Assembly: GCF_014305095.1 (NCBI RefSeq)
Contig: NZ_JACRUI010000003.1
Location: 62,001-126,000, forward strand
Direction: 5' to 3'
Source of the DNA: Flavobacterium kayseriense
Lineage (GTDB): Bacteria > Bacteroidota > Bacteroidia > Flavobacteriales > Flavobacteriaceae
Length of the DNA: 64,000 bases
Part shown: positions 24,218 to 33,334 of the stretch, piece after piece
Numbering within the stretch: position 1 is the first letter of the stretch
How the letters are laid out: each line of letters begins with the position of its first letter
The notes under the pieces: generated by a model
What the model was told of the DNA's origin: nothing
Databases searched by the model: none
Seen by the model: only the letters and a program-made list of their open reading frames with translations
Program-made: the position numbers and the translations under genes

Positions 24218-25471
24218 TTATTTGGTTTCTAATTGTTTTTCAATTTCTACTTGTGCTGCCAAAATATTTTGCAATTTATCTAAAGCATCAATTTGAGCCA
24301 TATTTAATGCTTCCCAAGCATCGAGAGTGGCAAATAAATCACCGGTGTTATTTTGCCAAGCCAAAATTGCTGTTTCATAATTTTTCTTCAAAGCAGGGAT
24401 AATACTTTTTTGGGCAACTTCGTATTGTTTTTTTAAAGCGTTCAATTCATTGCTCATACCCGAAATCATTCCTGTGGCTTCATTCAATATCATTTCTTTT
24501 TGCCAATTGAGACTTTCATTTTTAATATGATAACTATTGATGTTGGCTTTATTCATTTTGGTTGACCAAGGCATAGGAATGGTAATCATTCCCATTAAGG
24601 AGAACTGTTGAGGTTGTGTTCCAAAAGCAAACATATGGTCGTATTTTATACCAAACTCGGGCAATAATTTTGTTTTTTCGGCTGCAATTTTGAGCTGATT
24701 TATTTCCATCGTTTTTTCTATGGCTTTCACATCGCTTCGGTTTTTAGAAAGAGAAGTTGTATCTGATATTGCCAAATTAAAATCTTTTATTTCGTAAGTT
24801 TCATCAATTTCAAATGCAGTGTTTTTATCTCTTGCCATCAAGGTGTTTAGCATAATTCGCTTTTGGGAAATGTCATTTTGCAACATCAGAATCATACTTT
24901 CTAATGCACTATATTGCGATTTTGCTTTGTAATAAGTAGGCAATTTATCCATATTATACTGGTAGCGTATTTCCATACTTTTAATCATATAATCTAAAAG
25001 CAACAAATTATCATTGGCTATTTTTATTTTCTTATTTAAAACCAACCATTGATAATAATTTGTTTTTGCCAATGCTTTCAATTGATTAATTGTATAGTTT
25101 TTGTTTTCTTTTTCAACAGATGACATTGCATTCATAAGATTAAAATCAGCTTTTAATTTGGAAGCATTTGGTATCATTTGTGTAACGCCCAACATATAAC
25201 TGCCCATTCCTGGGTTCATTTCATTTGCTTTCCACATTTTGGTGTTGTAGGGTGTCATAAAAAAACCTGTTTCCACTTGTGGAGACATCCAGCTTTTGGC
25301 TCCTTTTGCCGCTGCATCCATACTTTGAATATCGGCATCGTACATTTTTAATTGAGGATTATTTGTTTTGATGGTACTCAAGACATTATCCAAGGAAAGT
25401 GTTTGTGCTGCCAAATTAGTGGCGGTCAAAATCAAACAACTTATTGCTATATAAAATTTATTCTTTAACAT
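24218..25471 (-). CDS. TolC/CusC-family outer-membrane efflux protein
   Basis: A 417-residue protein with signal peptide (1-22, ending NLAAQ) and the repeated coiled-coil layout of TolC channels: SLDNVLSTIKTNNPQLKMYD near the N-terminus and long helices with heptads (ALAKTNYYQWLVLNKKIKIA...). Met-rich stretches (MNPGMGSYML) are in keeping with copper/silver. It overlaps the CusA C-terminal gene by 14 nt, and is followed by the two adaptors. It is the outer-membrane exit of this Cus system; a second exit is fused to CzcA at 49361. Confidence 0.9.
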   Translation of the reverse strand: MLKNKFYIAISCLILTATNLAAQTLSLDNVLSTIKTNNPQLKMYDADIQSMDAAAKGAKSWMSPQVETGFFMTPYNTKMWKANEMNPGMGSYMLGVTQMIPNASKLKADFNLMNAMSSVEKENKNYTINQLKALAKTNYYQWLVLNKKIKIANDNLLLLDYMIKSMEIRYQYNMDKLPTYYKAKSQYSALESMILMLQNDISQKRIMLNTLMARDKNTAFEIDETYEIKDFNLAISDTTSLSKNRSDVKAIEKTMEINQLKIAAEKTKLLPEFGIKYDHMFAFGTQPQQFSLMGMITIPMPWSTKMNKANINSYHIKNESLNWQKEMILNEATGMISGMSNELNALKKQYEVAQKSIIPALKKNYETAILAWQNNTGDLFATLDAWEALNMAQIDALDKLQNILAAQVEIEKQLETK

Positions 25472-27395
25472 CTATAAGATCTATTTTTCCTTTTGTTCTT
25501 AATTCTCGAAGTTTAACCATCTCAAAAACAATCGGTGTTACTAATAATACATAAATCGTGGAAGTAATGGTACCTCCAATTAGTGGAACAGTAATGGGAA
25601 GCATTATATCAGACCCTGTTCCAGTTGCCCAAAGAATAGGGATTAATCCAAATAATGAAACTGAAACCGTCATCAATTTTGGTCTTAACCTTTTGGCTGA
25701 ACCATCAATAATATATTGTTTCAATATTTCTTCGGTTATGGTTTCCTTCGTGTTTCCGTACTTTTCTACCATTTTATTCATTGCTTCATTCAAATAGATG
25801 GTCATTAACATTGCCGTTTCGATTGCCATTCCAAACAGGGCAATAAAGCCAACGGCAACAGCAACGGATAAATTAATTCCATAAAAATAAACCATAAAAA
25901 TGCCGCCAATTAAAGCAAAAGGTACTGTAATCATCGTGATTAACGCCTCTTTCATTGAGTGGTAAGTAAAATATAAAACAAGAAATATAATGATGATGAC
26001 AATTGGCAATATTAAACTTAATGTTTTGTTGGCCCGGATTTGATTTTCCCATTGTCCGCTCCATTCCACATAATATCCTTTTGGCATTTTAGTCATCATT
26101 GCATTAAGTTTGTTCTGCGCCTCTTTTACAGTGCTTCCTAAATCACGTTCCCGAACGTTGAACAACACAGTGCCACGAAGCATTGCATTTTCACTATTTA
26201 TCATTGGAGGGCCATCACTTATTTTTACATTAGCTACAGTTTCTAGTGGTATTGGACCAAAATCCATTGTTTGCACCTGTAGTTTTTTTAAGGCTTCAAT
26301 GCTGTTACGGTATTCTTGTGCATAACGGGCATTTACAGAAAAACGCTGTCTTCCTTCGATAGTCGTGGTTAGTTTCATACCTCCAATTGAAGCTTCAACT
26401 ACGTTATTTATATCGTCTATGGTCAATCCATATCTGCCAATAACATCTCTTTTCGCTTCAATATCAATATATTTTCCGCCTGTTATGGGTTCAGCATACA
26501 AATCTTTAACTCCAGAAGTTCCTTCCAATGCCTTTTTAATTTTTTGAGCCAAAACATTGATGGTGTCTAAACTTGCTCCGTAGATTTTGATTCCTACATC
26601 GGTTCTGATTCCTGTTGAAAGCATATTGATACGGTTGATAATAGGTTGCGTAAAACCATTGGTCACACCAGGGATTTGCAGTTTGTTGTTTATTTCCGTG
26701 ATAATATCATTCTTGGTTTTGTCTTCTCGCCATTCTGCTTGAGGTTTTAGCAAAATAATGGTTTCAACCATACTTATTGGACTGTTATCAGTTGCCGTAT
26801 TTGCCCTGCCTGCTTTTCCCAACACGTGAGCCACTTCGGGAATCGACTTAATCAATTTGTCTTGAACTTGAAGAATTCTCTTTACTTCGGAGTTGGATAC
26901 ATCGGGTAAGGTTACTGGCATAAACAGTACAGATCCTTCATCTAAAGGGGGCATAAATTCTGAACCTAAACGAGTAAACATTAATACACCAATCAGCAAG
27001 GCAATGATGTTGATGCCCAATACCGTTTTCCTCCATTTTAAACAAAAAATTAAAATGGGTGTATAAATGCTTTCCAATTTTTTGTTAATTGGATTTTTAT
27101 TTTCTGGACGAAGTTTTCCTTTTAGTAAAAAACTAATTAGCACTGGTACAAGTGTAATGGCTAAAAAGGCATCAACTATCAGAATAAAAGATTTCGTCCA
27201 AGCTAATGGGCCGAATAACTTGCCTTCCATTCCAGTGAGAAGAAATACAGGTAAAAAGGATGTAACAACAATTATTGTTGAGTAGAAAACACCTGGACCT
27301 ACTAATTTGGAAGAGCTTTCTATAAGCTTTAACTTCTCTTCGGAGGATAGTGGATCGTTTTCTTTTTTGAATATATTTTTAATTTTATTTTTCAT
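25458..27395 (-). CDS. cusA: CusA RND pump, C-terminal part (split gene)
   Basis: A 645-residue frame holding the second part of a CusA/CzcA protein: end of transmembrane block 1 (KLVGPGVFYSTIIVVTSFLP), then helix TM7, the second periplasmic half (LGSEFMPPLDEGSVLFMPVT, DIEAKRDVIGRYGLTIDDIN) and TM8-12 (GFIALFGMAIETAMLM). It starts at ATG 27395, 11 nt after the stop of the N-terminal part, in a frame shifted by 2. Together the two parts cover a complete CusA of about 1,070 residues with no loss of conserved sequence; the break is in the variable cytoplasmic loop after TM6. Either a frameshift or a naturally two-piece pump. Confidence 0.88.
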   Translation of the reverse strand: MKNKIKNIFKKENDPLSSEEKLKLIESSSKLVGPGVFYSTIIVVTSFLPVFLLTGMEGKLFGPLAWTKSFILIVDAFLAITLVPVLISFLLKGKLRPENKNPINKKLESIYTPILIFCLKWRKTVLGINIIALLIGVLMFTRLGSEFMPPLDEGSVLFMPVTLPDVSNSEVKRILQVQDKLIKSIPEVAHVLGKAGRANTATDNSPISMVETIILLKPQAEWREDKTKNDIITEINNKLQIPGVTNGFTQPIINRINMLSTGIRTDVGIKIYGASLDTINVLAQKIKKALEGTSGVKDLYAEPITGGKYIDIEAKRDVIGRYGLTIDDINNVVEASIGGMKLTTTIEGRQRFSVNARYAQEYRNSIEALKKLQVQTMDFGPIPLETVANVKISDGPPMINSENAMLRGTVLFNVRERDLGSTVKEAQNKLNAMMTKMPKGYYVEWSGQWENQIRANKTLSLILPIVIIIIFLVLYFTYHSMKEALITMITVPFALIGGIFMVYFYGINLSVAVAVGFIALFGMAIETAMLMTIYLNEAMNKMVEKYGNTKETITEEILKQYIIDGSAKRLRPKLMTVSVSLFGLIPILWATGTGSDIMLPITVPLIGGTITSTIYVLLVTPIVFEMVKLRELRTKGKIDLIDVKE

Positions 27396-27406
27396 CTTAT
27401 TTCCAA

Positions 27407-28687
27407 TTACTGATTATTATCCATTTCTTCCTGTTTCTCCGAAATTGTCCTGTATGCATTCTCGACCATTACAATTCCATCATCTACGACAACACCAATA
27501 GCCAGAGCAATACCAGTTAATGACATAATATTAGAAGAAATGCCAAATGCTTCGAGTAAAATAAAGCCGATGGCCACCGATATTGGTAATTGAATGAGTA
27601 TAATCAAAGCACTTCGCCAATGAAAAAGAAAAAGTAGTACAACAATTGAAACGACAATCATTTCTTCGATTAGCGTTCCTTTGACTGAATCGATTGCTTT
27701 TTCAATCAATTCACTTCTGTCATAAGATGTTTTAAAAGTAACTCCTTCGGGCAATCCTTTTTCGACTTCTTTCATTTTCTCTTTTACTGCCGTGATTACT
27801 TTATCAGCATTTTCGCCATAGCGCATTACCACAATTCCGCCAACAACTTCACCAGTGCCATTTTCATCAAAAATACCTAGTCTCAAATCGCCACCCATTT
27901 GTATTGAACCAATGTCTTTTACACGTACCGGAATAGAATTATAATTCTTGATGGTAATGTCTTCAACATCTTTTACGTTTTTTATGTAGCCTAAACCTCG
28001 GATAATGTAGGCCATATTGCTCATTTCAAATTTTCGACCACCAACATCGTTATTGCTGGTCTTGACGGCATTCATCACTTCCATCATATTCACGTTATAG
28101 TATTGCATTTTCAAAGGGTCTAACACTAACTGATATTGTTTTTCAAAACCACCAAAGGATGCCACTTCGGCAACTCCCGGAACGGTTTGCAAAGCAAATT
28201 TCACATACCAATCTTGCAAGGCTCTTTGCTCTCCCAAGTCCATACCATTTGCATTTAAATGGTACCAAAAAACGTGACCAACACCTGTACCATCTGGTCC
28301 TAATGTCGGTACTACATTTTGAGGTAGTAATCGTTGGGCATAATTTAATCTTTCTAGAACCCGGGTTCTTGCCCAATATATATCGACATCATCTTCAAAA
28401 ATGATATAGACAAAGCTCATCCCGAACATTGAGGCAGCACGAATATTTTTAATTTTAGGAATACCTTGCAGGTTTGAAACCAAAGGATAAGTTACTTGAT
28501 CTTCCATTACTTGTGGGCTTCTTCCCATCCACTCCGTAAACACGATAACTTGATTTTCGGATAAATCAGGTATGGCATCAGTAGGGTTTTGTTGTACACT
28601 GTAAATTCCCCAAGCAAATAAGCTAGCAGAAACCAACAATACAACGGCTCGATTTCGTAGTGAGAATGTTATTAATTTTTCTACCAT
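27407..28687 (-). CDS. cusA: CusA RND pump, N-terminal part (split gene)
   Basis: A 426-residue frame with the first membrane helix (LRNRAVVLLVSASLFAWGIY), the first periplasmic region (NPTDAIPDLSENQVIVFTEW, FEDDVDIYWARTRVLERL) and TM2-6 including IALAIGVVVDDGIVMVENAY, where the Asp residues serve proton relay in HME pumps. It ends EEMDNNQ at TAA 27407-27409. Inserting one base in the AATAAT just before this stop would join it smoothly to the next frame (...SVIGNKMKNKIKNIF). It lies 15 nt after the DUF3347 gene at 28703. Confidence 0.88.
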   Translation of the reverse strand: MVEKLITFSLRNRAVVLLVSASLFAWGIYSVQQNPTDAIPDLSENQVIVFTEWMGRSPQVMEDQVTYPLVSNLQGIPKIKNIRAASMFGMSFVYIIFEDDVDIYWARTRVLERLNYAQRLLPQNVVPTLGPDGTGVGHVFWYHLNANGMDLGEQRALQDWYVKFALQTVPGVAEVASFGGFEKQYQLVLDPLKMQYYNVNMMEVMNAVKTSNNDVGGRKFEMSNMAYIIRGLGYIKNVKDVEDITIKNYNSIPVRVKDIGSIQMGGDLRLGIFDENGTGEVVGGIVVMRYGENADKVITAVKEKMKEVEKGLPEGVTFKTSYDRSELIEKAIDSVKGTLIEEMIVVSIVVLLFLFHWRSALIILIQLPISVAIGFILLEAFGISSNIMSLTGIALAIGVVVDDGIVMVENAYRTISEKQEEMDNNQ

Positions 28688-28702
28688 TATTTTTAATTTA
28701 GT

Positions 28703-29269
28703 TTAGTTAATTTGCTTTTTAACGCTCCCACATTTTAGCATTTTGCTTCCATAATAAGGGTTTTTCACTTCTTTGCTTGTGCTTAACCACGCACTTCCTT
28801 TATCATACATTGGGCAAAACTGCTCATATAATGGGTTTGCAGTTCCAGTAATGGCAAGCAAATCGGCCACATCTTTGCTCAATGTTTTGAAATGTTCTCT
28901 TTGATGATCGATAGGGCTTTTTACAATGTGTTCGGCGTGCTCGGTTGCATCTTCAATAATTTCGATAAGTTCCATTTGTTGCATACCTTTATAGGTTTTT
29001 CTATCAAATGCCTTTAGGGATACTATCAACTTTGACCCTGCTTGGGCAGCTTCTTTAGCATCATCATTTACCAAAGCATCTTTTAAATTCAAGTAATCAC
29101 TTAAAATAGCCTCTGCTTTAGCATCGCTTTTTATAGTCATTTTGCTATGATCCATTTTCTTATTGTCCATTTTCATTGTGCTGTGGTTGTGGTTGTGTCC
29201 ATCTTGTGCGTTCACATAGGTTACTGCTAACAATAGTATTGTTGCTATACTCATTTTTAATTTCTTCAT
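28703..29269 (-). CDS. DUF3347 domain protein (module 2, copy a)
   Basis: A 188-residue secreted protein, nearly co-linear with the one at 13393-13959: signal 1-21, Met/His segment ([20 protein letters not shown]), DUF3347 with [23 protein letters not shown] and [12 protein letters not shown]. The two are clearly paralogues from duplication of the whole triplet. It is placed directly before cusA, so its transcript should include the Cus system. Confidence 0.88.
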   Translation of the reverse strand: MKKLKMSIATILLLAVTYVNAQDGHNHNHSTMKMDNKKMDHSKMTIKSDAKAEAILSDYLNLKDALVNDDAKEAAQAGSKLIVSLKAFDRKTYKGMQQMELIEIIEDATEHAEHIVKSPIDHQREHFKTLSKDVADLLAITGTANPLYEQFCPMYDKGSAWLSTSKEVKNPYYGSKMLKCGSVKKQIN

Positions 29270-29292
29270 CTTTTTTTATTTTTAAATATTAA

Positions 29293-29751
29293 TTATAAAC
29301 TGTCTTTTAGTTGTGAAATCCAATCCAATACTTCTTTTTTTTGAGTGGCTGAAAGGGTTGCGTTTTTATGGATCATAGTGTAGGACGACAAAGGCATTTC
29401 ATCAGATTTTATTTGTTTGATGATAGCTTCTAATTTGTTTTCTTGTTTTCGCTTGGAGTACTTTCCAAATTCATTAAAGTTCAAATCCTTCTTACCATCT
29501 TTAATGTGTTCTTCCATAAAAAACCGTGCTGGCTGAATGTAAGAATATAATGGATAATTAGTATTGTTACTGTGACAATCGTAGCAAGATGTCCGTAAAA
29601 TAGTTTCAACATTTTTAGGAACATCGTACATTTTTGTAAAATTTGCAGTTAATTCCTGCTCATAACTTTCATTACGAGCAGGTTGATATAACTGCATCAA
29701 CAAAAAAATAACAAACCCGATTATGAGTATTTTCTTGATGATTTTTTTCAT
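29293..29751 (-). CDS. membrane-anchored haem-binding domain protein (module 2)
   Basis: A 152-residue protein with N-terminal membrane helix (KKILIIGFVIFLLMQLY) and a Haem_bd domain with [20 protein letters not shown] (CxxCH). Paralogue of 13983-14435 with the same neighbours. Only one base separates its start from the stop of the upstream DUF3347 gene. Confidence 0.88.
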   Translation of the reverse strand: MKKIIKKILIIGFVIFLLMQLYQPARNESYEQELTANFTKMYDVPKNVETILRTSCYDCHSNNTNYPLYSYIQPARFFMEEHIKDGKKDLNFNEFGKYSKRKQENKLEAIIKQIKSDEMPLSSYTMIHKNATLSATQKKEVLDWISQLKDSL

Positions 29752-29752
29752 T

Positions 29753-30487
29753 TTATAATTGTTTTTTCATAGAACCACAAGTAAGCATTTTCGAACCGTA
29801 GTATGGATTTTTTATTTCTTTGCTTTCACTTATCCAAATAGCCCCTTTTCCTTCATTATACATAGGACAAAAATCTTGATATAGTTTTTGTTTTGCTCCA
29901 AATATTTTTATCAAATCATTCACATCTTTACTCAACATCGCAAAATGTTCTCTTTGGTGGTCAATTTTCCCACCATTATCACCAATGTGTTCTGCCTGTT
30001 CTTTAGCATCATCAGAAATATCAATATATTCTGTTTTCAATTTTGGATCTATTGCATTGGTATTAACTTTATTGAAAGTTGCATATAATGCTTTACCCGC
30101 ATTGGCTGCTCCTTTTGTATCGTCTTTTGTGAGTGCGTTTTTGAGTTTTAAATAGCCAGAGATTATTTCGCTTGTTGAAAATGTTGTTTGGGTAACCGAT
30201 GTAGCTTCAGTATTAACTTCAACTGTTGTTGTATCATTATGACTATGACTACCATCAGTATGATCATGAGCTGCTTCATTTTGTACAACTGGTTCGGTTA
30301 ATTCCATTCCACATTTTGAACATTTTTCACCTTTTTTTCCTGTAACCTCTGGGTGCATAGGACACGCGTATAATTGCGAGGTACTCTCTGTTGTTTCCGA
30401 ATTAGTTGTTGCAGCTTCTTTATTTTTTTGATTACAAGAAACTAGTACAAATGCCATCGCTATGGCTGAAAGGATTAGATTTTTCAT
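29753..30487 (-). CDS. DUF3347 lipoprotein with heavy-metal-binding module (module 2, copy b)
   Basis: I start at ATG 30487 (MKNLILSAIAMAFVLVSC), a normal lipoprotein signal; an upstream in-frame ATG at 30559 would add 24 unlikely residues. After Cys18 comes a heavy-metal-binding module (YACPMHPEVTGKKGEKCSKC), a His-rich linker (AAHDHTDGSHSHND) and a DUF3347 domain ([38 protein letters not shown]). It differs from its module 1 partner (14436-15104), which has a His/Met linker but no Cys module, so the linker has been swapped or lost in one copy. Confidence 0.86.
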   Translation of the reverse strand: MKNLILSAIAMAFVLVSCNQKNKEAATTNSETTESTSQLYACPMHPEVTGKKGEKCSKCGMELTEPVVQNEAAHDHTDGSHSHNDTTTVEVNTEATSVTQTTFSTSEIISGYLKLKNALTKDDTKGAANAGKALYATFNKVNTNAIDPKLKTEYIDISDDAKEQAEHIGDNGGKIDHQREHFAMLSKDVNDLIKIFGAKQKLYQDFCPMYNEGKGAIWISESKEIKNPYYGSKMLTCGSMKKQL

Positions 30488-30677
30488 TTTATTATTTTTT
30501 TTAATTGATATTGTTGGTATTTGCAACATTTTTTGATGAATATTTTTTTGAAAACCCATTTTTATATAGAAATTAATTTTTTCGTTTTATAGGGTCATTA
30601 AAATCATTGCATCCTTATTATTGGTATCATGTGCATTGAATTAAACTAAAAGGAAATTTAAAATTTATGCGACTGGA

Positions 30678-31304
30678 TTATTTTTTCTTACCCTCCGTTT
30701 TAGTCATTTCCATTCCACATTTAGGACATTCCCCCGGTTTGTCAGAAGTTGAGCCATCCATTGGACAAACATATTTTGTTACAATTTTAGTTTTAGGTTG
30801 ACTGCCTTTTGTAGCGTGAGTATCTATCTTTTCGGTAATTTTTACCATTCCAGTTCCACATTTAGAACATTTCCCTTCGGTATCAGAAGTTGAGCCGTCC
30901 ATTGGACAAACATATTTTGTTACAATTTTAGTTTTAGGTTGACTGCCTTTTGTAGCGTGAGTATCTATCTTTTCGGTAATTTTTACCATCCTAGTTCCAC
31001 ATTTAGAACATTTCCCTTCGGTATCAGAAGTTGAGCCGTCCATTGGACAAACATATTTTGTTACAATTTTAGTTTTAGGTTGACTGCCTTTTGTAGCGTG
31101 AGTATCTATTTTTTCAGTGGTTTTTACCATTGTCATTCCACATTTGCTACATTTTCCTTCTATTAAACTCACTTCTTCTGGATGCATTGGGCAAGTATAA
31201 GTTGTTTTTTGAGCTTACTTTTGCGAAGATTTTGTAGCTTCTTGAGCTGATGCTACTGTGCTAACTGCTAAGAATACGCTTAGTACGATAATTAGATTTT
31301 TCAT
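30678..31304 (-). pseudogene. secreted tandem heavy-metal-binding repeat protein, interrupted by one in-frame TAA
   Basis: ATG 31304 opens a signal peptide (MKNLIIVLSVFLAVSTVASA-Q) that ends at TAA 31215-31217 (codon 30, context AAG TAA GCT). The same frame continues AQKTTYTCPMHPEEV and on to 30678. The whole would be 208 residues: signal, one YTCPMHPE module and three further Cys modules (KYVCPMDGSTSD...GKCSKCG) joined by a Lys/Thr-rich spacer. The 3' part alone can start at ATG 31187 but has no signal peptide. The modules are almost identical in DNA with a 141-bp period. Confidence 0.75.
30710..31140. repeat. 141-bp tandem coding repeats (about 3 units)
   Basis: The segment coding KIDTHATKGSQPKTKIVTKY and the following Cys module recurs with a 141-bp period; for example GTATCTATCTTTTCGGTAA begins at about 30820 and again at 30961. 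Near-identical DNA shows recent expansion; copy number could vary between strains. Confidence 0.8.
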
Positions 31305-31407
31305 TTTTTACAGTTTTAATTAATTGTTTATAATATTAACACTGATCAATTGCAAGCCATTTTAATCGTTTATCAAATTTACATTTGATATTTTAGAAAT
31401 TAATAGT

Positions 31408-32460
31408 TTACATTTTTATTACAACCCCATTTGGTTTTTTACCAACATTGATTGTTTTAGTAACGGTATGATTGGTAACATTTACAACAGAAACTGTATT
31501 TGCTGTTTGGTTGGTTACATAGGCAGTGTTTCCGTCCATAGTGAAAGAAATTGCGTGAGCACCAGCACCCGTATTAAAAGCGCCACCGTGCATCCACATC
31601 ATCATACCAGCATCCCAAGTCCAATAATGTACTTTTCCATTCATTGGATCTGAAACCCATAATTCGCTTTTTGTTCCGTTGTGTGAGGCAATTCCGGGCA
31701 TAAATCCTAAAATAATAGTTTGGTCAACGGCATTTGTAGCTACATTTATAACAGAAATAGATTGTCCGTCTTCGTTATCAACATACATTTTACCATCTGT
31801 ACCAGTCCAAGCTCCAACAGGATTGTTACCAACTGTAACCGTTGCAACTACTGATTTTGATGCTACATTGATTACTGAAACGTTATCATCATCGCCATTA
31901 GCAACATAGGCTTTTGTCCCGTCCGAAGAGAAAGTTAATTCTGCAGGCATCATACCTACAGTAATTGTACTTTTCAACGCATAAGTTGTAGCGTCATACA
32001 CCAATACTTTTCCGTTCATATCCATTTGAGGCACCCAAATTTCTGTACCATTTGGAGAATAAATAGTATTGTGGTTCATTACAGGTAAACCCATTTTTTA
32101 AACAATTGAACCAGTTGTTGCATCAATAACAACAAGTTTACCCGACATAGTTCCTGTCACTGCGTGTCCTGCGCTTAAATCCATTCCCGGAACTCCAATT
32201 GCAAGATGATTTGAATGTGAAGAAATATGGTGTGGCCACATTATCATATCTGTATCGGTTCCCATCAATGGAATAGTTCCTGTAACTTCATTAGTTGATA
32301 ATTTGATTACTGAAATTGTTGCATCTTCACCATTGACAACATACGCTGCTGGATAATTAACGTTTAATGCTGCATTTGTCATATCCATATTATCATCTTT
32401 ATTACAAGATGATAAAAGTATTGCTCCAATTATTGATGCGGTAAAAGATATATTCTTCAT
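31408..32460 (-). pseudogene. YncE-like beta-propeller lipoprotein interrupted by one in-frame TAA
   Basis: ATG 32460 starts a lipoprotein signal (lipobox ILLSSC) and a propeller (AAYVVNGEDATISVIKLSTN). TAA at 32098-32100 (codon 121, context GTT TAA AAA) interrupts it, and the same frame continues MGLPVMNHNTIYSPNGTEIW to 31408 with further blades (AYVANGDDDNVSVINV and others). Joined length would be 350 residues, a complete propeller like the one at 10726-11790. Met/His patches (GMMMWMHGG) are present. The downstream part could start at ATG 32094 but would lack the signal peptide and two blades. Confidence 0.78.
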
Positions 32461-32480
32461 TTTTTAAAGTTTTAATTTTA

Positions 32481-33326
32481 TTATTTTATTGTTTCTACTG
32501 TTTTACCACAACTCAACATTTGTGATCCGTAGTAAGGATTTTTAATTGTATTTTCTTTACTTAACCAATTGGCATCTTGCATCGGGCAATATTGATAATA
32601 AACCGGTTCAGTAAATTTTGAAACTTTTATCAACTCATACGTATTTTTAGATAATGATTTGAAAAGTTCTCTTTGCTTTTTGATATCCTGTGTTTCAGAA
32701 ATATTTTTTGCATCAGCAGTTAAATCTTTATAAACTTTCATCCAAGTCATATGTACATCCATTTTCAATGTTTCCATTTTTACGACAGTGATTGCGGTTA
32801 ATAAATCTTTTGACTTTGCAGAAGCCATTTTACTATCTGTTTTTACCAAGGCATCTTTCAATGAAAAATAATTATCGAAAACTGGTTTTAGTTGGTCTGT
32901 TCCTTGGTTTTCAGTCATTGTAGAATGGTCGTTCATTTCCATTTTAGTTTCTTCGGATTTTGTTTCCGTTTTTACTGCAACTTTTGCTTCACGATCGTAT
33001 TGACAACATCCCGGAAGTTTTGAATATGCAGCATCTGGAGCAAGGAATTTTTCGCTATCATAACCCGCAAGTGCAATACGTTTTAAGATTTCATCTTGAT
33101 TGGTTTTTTTAGCATCATAAGTAAGCGTAGCCATTTTGGTGTCTTTATTCCAATCAACATTCGCAATTTTCTTGAGACTTCCTGCTTTTTCTATGGTGGT
33201 TTCGCACATTCCACAATTCCCGAATATTTTTACGGTTTCAGTTTTAGCGTTTTTGATTTGCGCATTAGACACTGTGAATGATAGCAATAGAGTTATTGCC
33301 ATCACTATTTTTTTTAGTGATTTCAT
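32481..33326 (-). CDS. HMA domain fused to DUF3347 domain, secreted
   Basis: A 281-residue secreted protein (signal 1-22). HMA-like domain about 28-95 with NCGMCETTIEKAG (CxxC) and a following GCCQYDR motif, a Met/Lys linker (TKMEMNDHSTM), then DUF3347 (KQRELFKSLS, YCPMQDANWLS, NPYYGSQMLSCG). HMA domains bind and transfer Cu+; DUF3347 appears to be a receptor or donor site, so the fusion supports copper transfer between these two domains. Its N-terminal half is a paralogue of the stand-alone protein at 35076-35438. Confidence 0.87.
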   Translation of the reverse strand: MKSLKKIVMAITLLLSFTVSNAQIKNAKTETVKIFGNCGMCETTIEKAGSLKKIANVDWNKDTKMATLTYDAKKTNQDEILKRIALAGYDSEKFLAPDAAYSKLPGCCQYDREAKVAVKTETKSEETKMEMNDHSTMTENQGTDQLKPVFDNYFSLKDALVKTDSKMASAKSKDLLTAITVVKMETLKMDVHMTWMKVYKDLTADAKNISETQDIKKQRELFKSLSKNTYELIKVSKFTEPVYYQYCPMQDANWLSKENTIKNPYYGSQMLSCGKTVETIK

Positions 33327-33334
33327 TGTAAAAT

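Noticed and set aside
30710..31140. CRISPR-like regularly spaced repeats
   Set aside because: The 141-bp period is a whole number of codons (47) inside one coding frame with Cys modules; it is a protein repeat.
5521..32100. Reassigned TAA codon (TAA read as an amino acid)
   Set aside because: Most genes in the window end with TAA exactly at the expected family end, so TAA is a normal stop; three nonsense mutations or errors are simpler.
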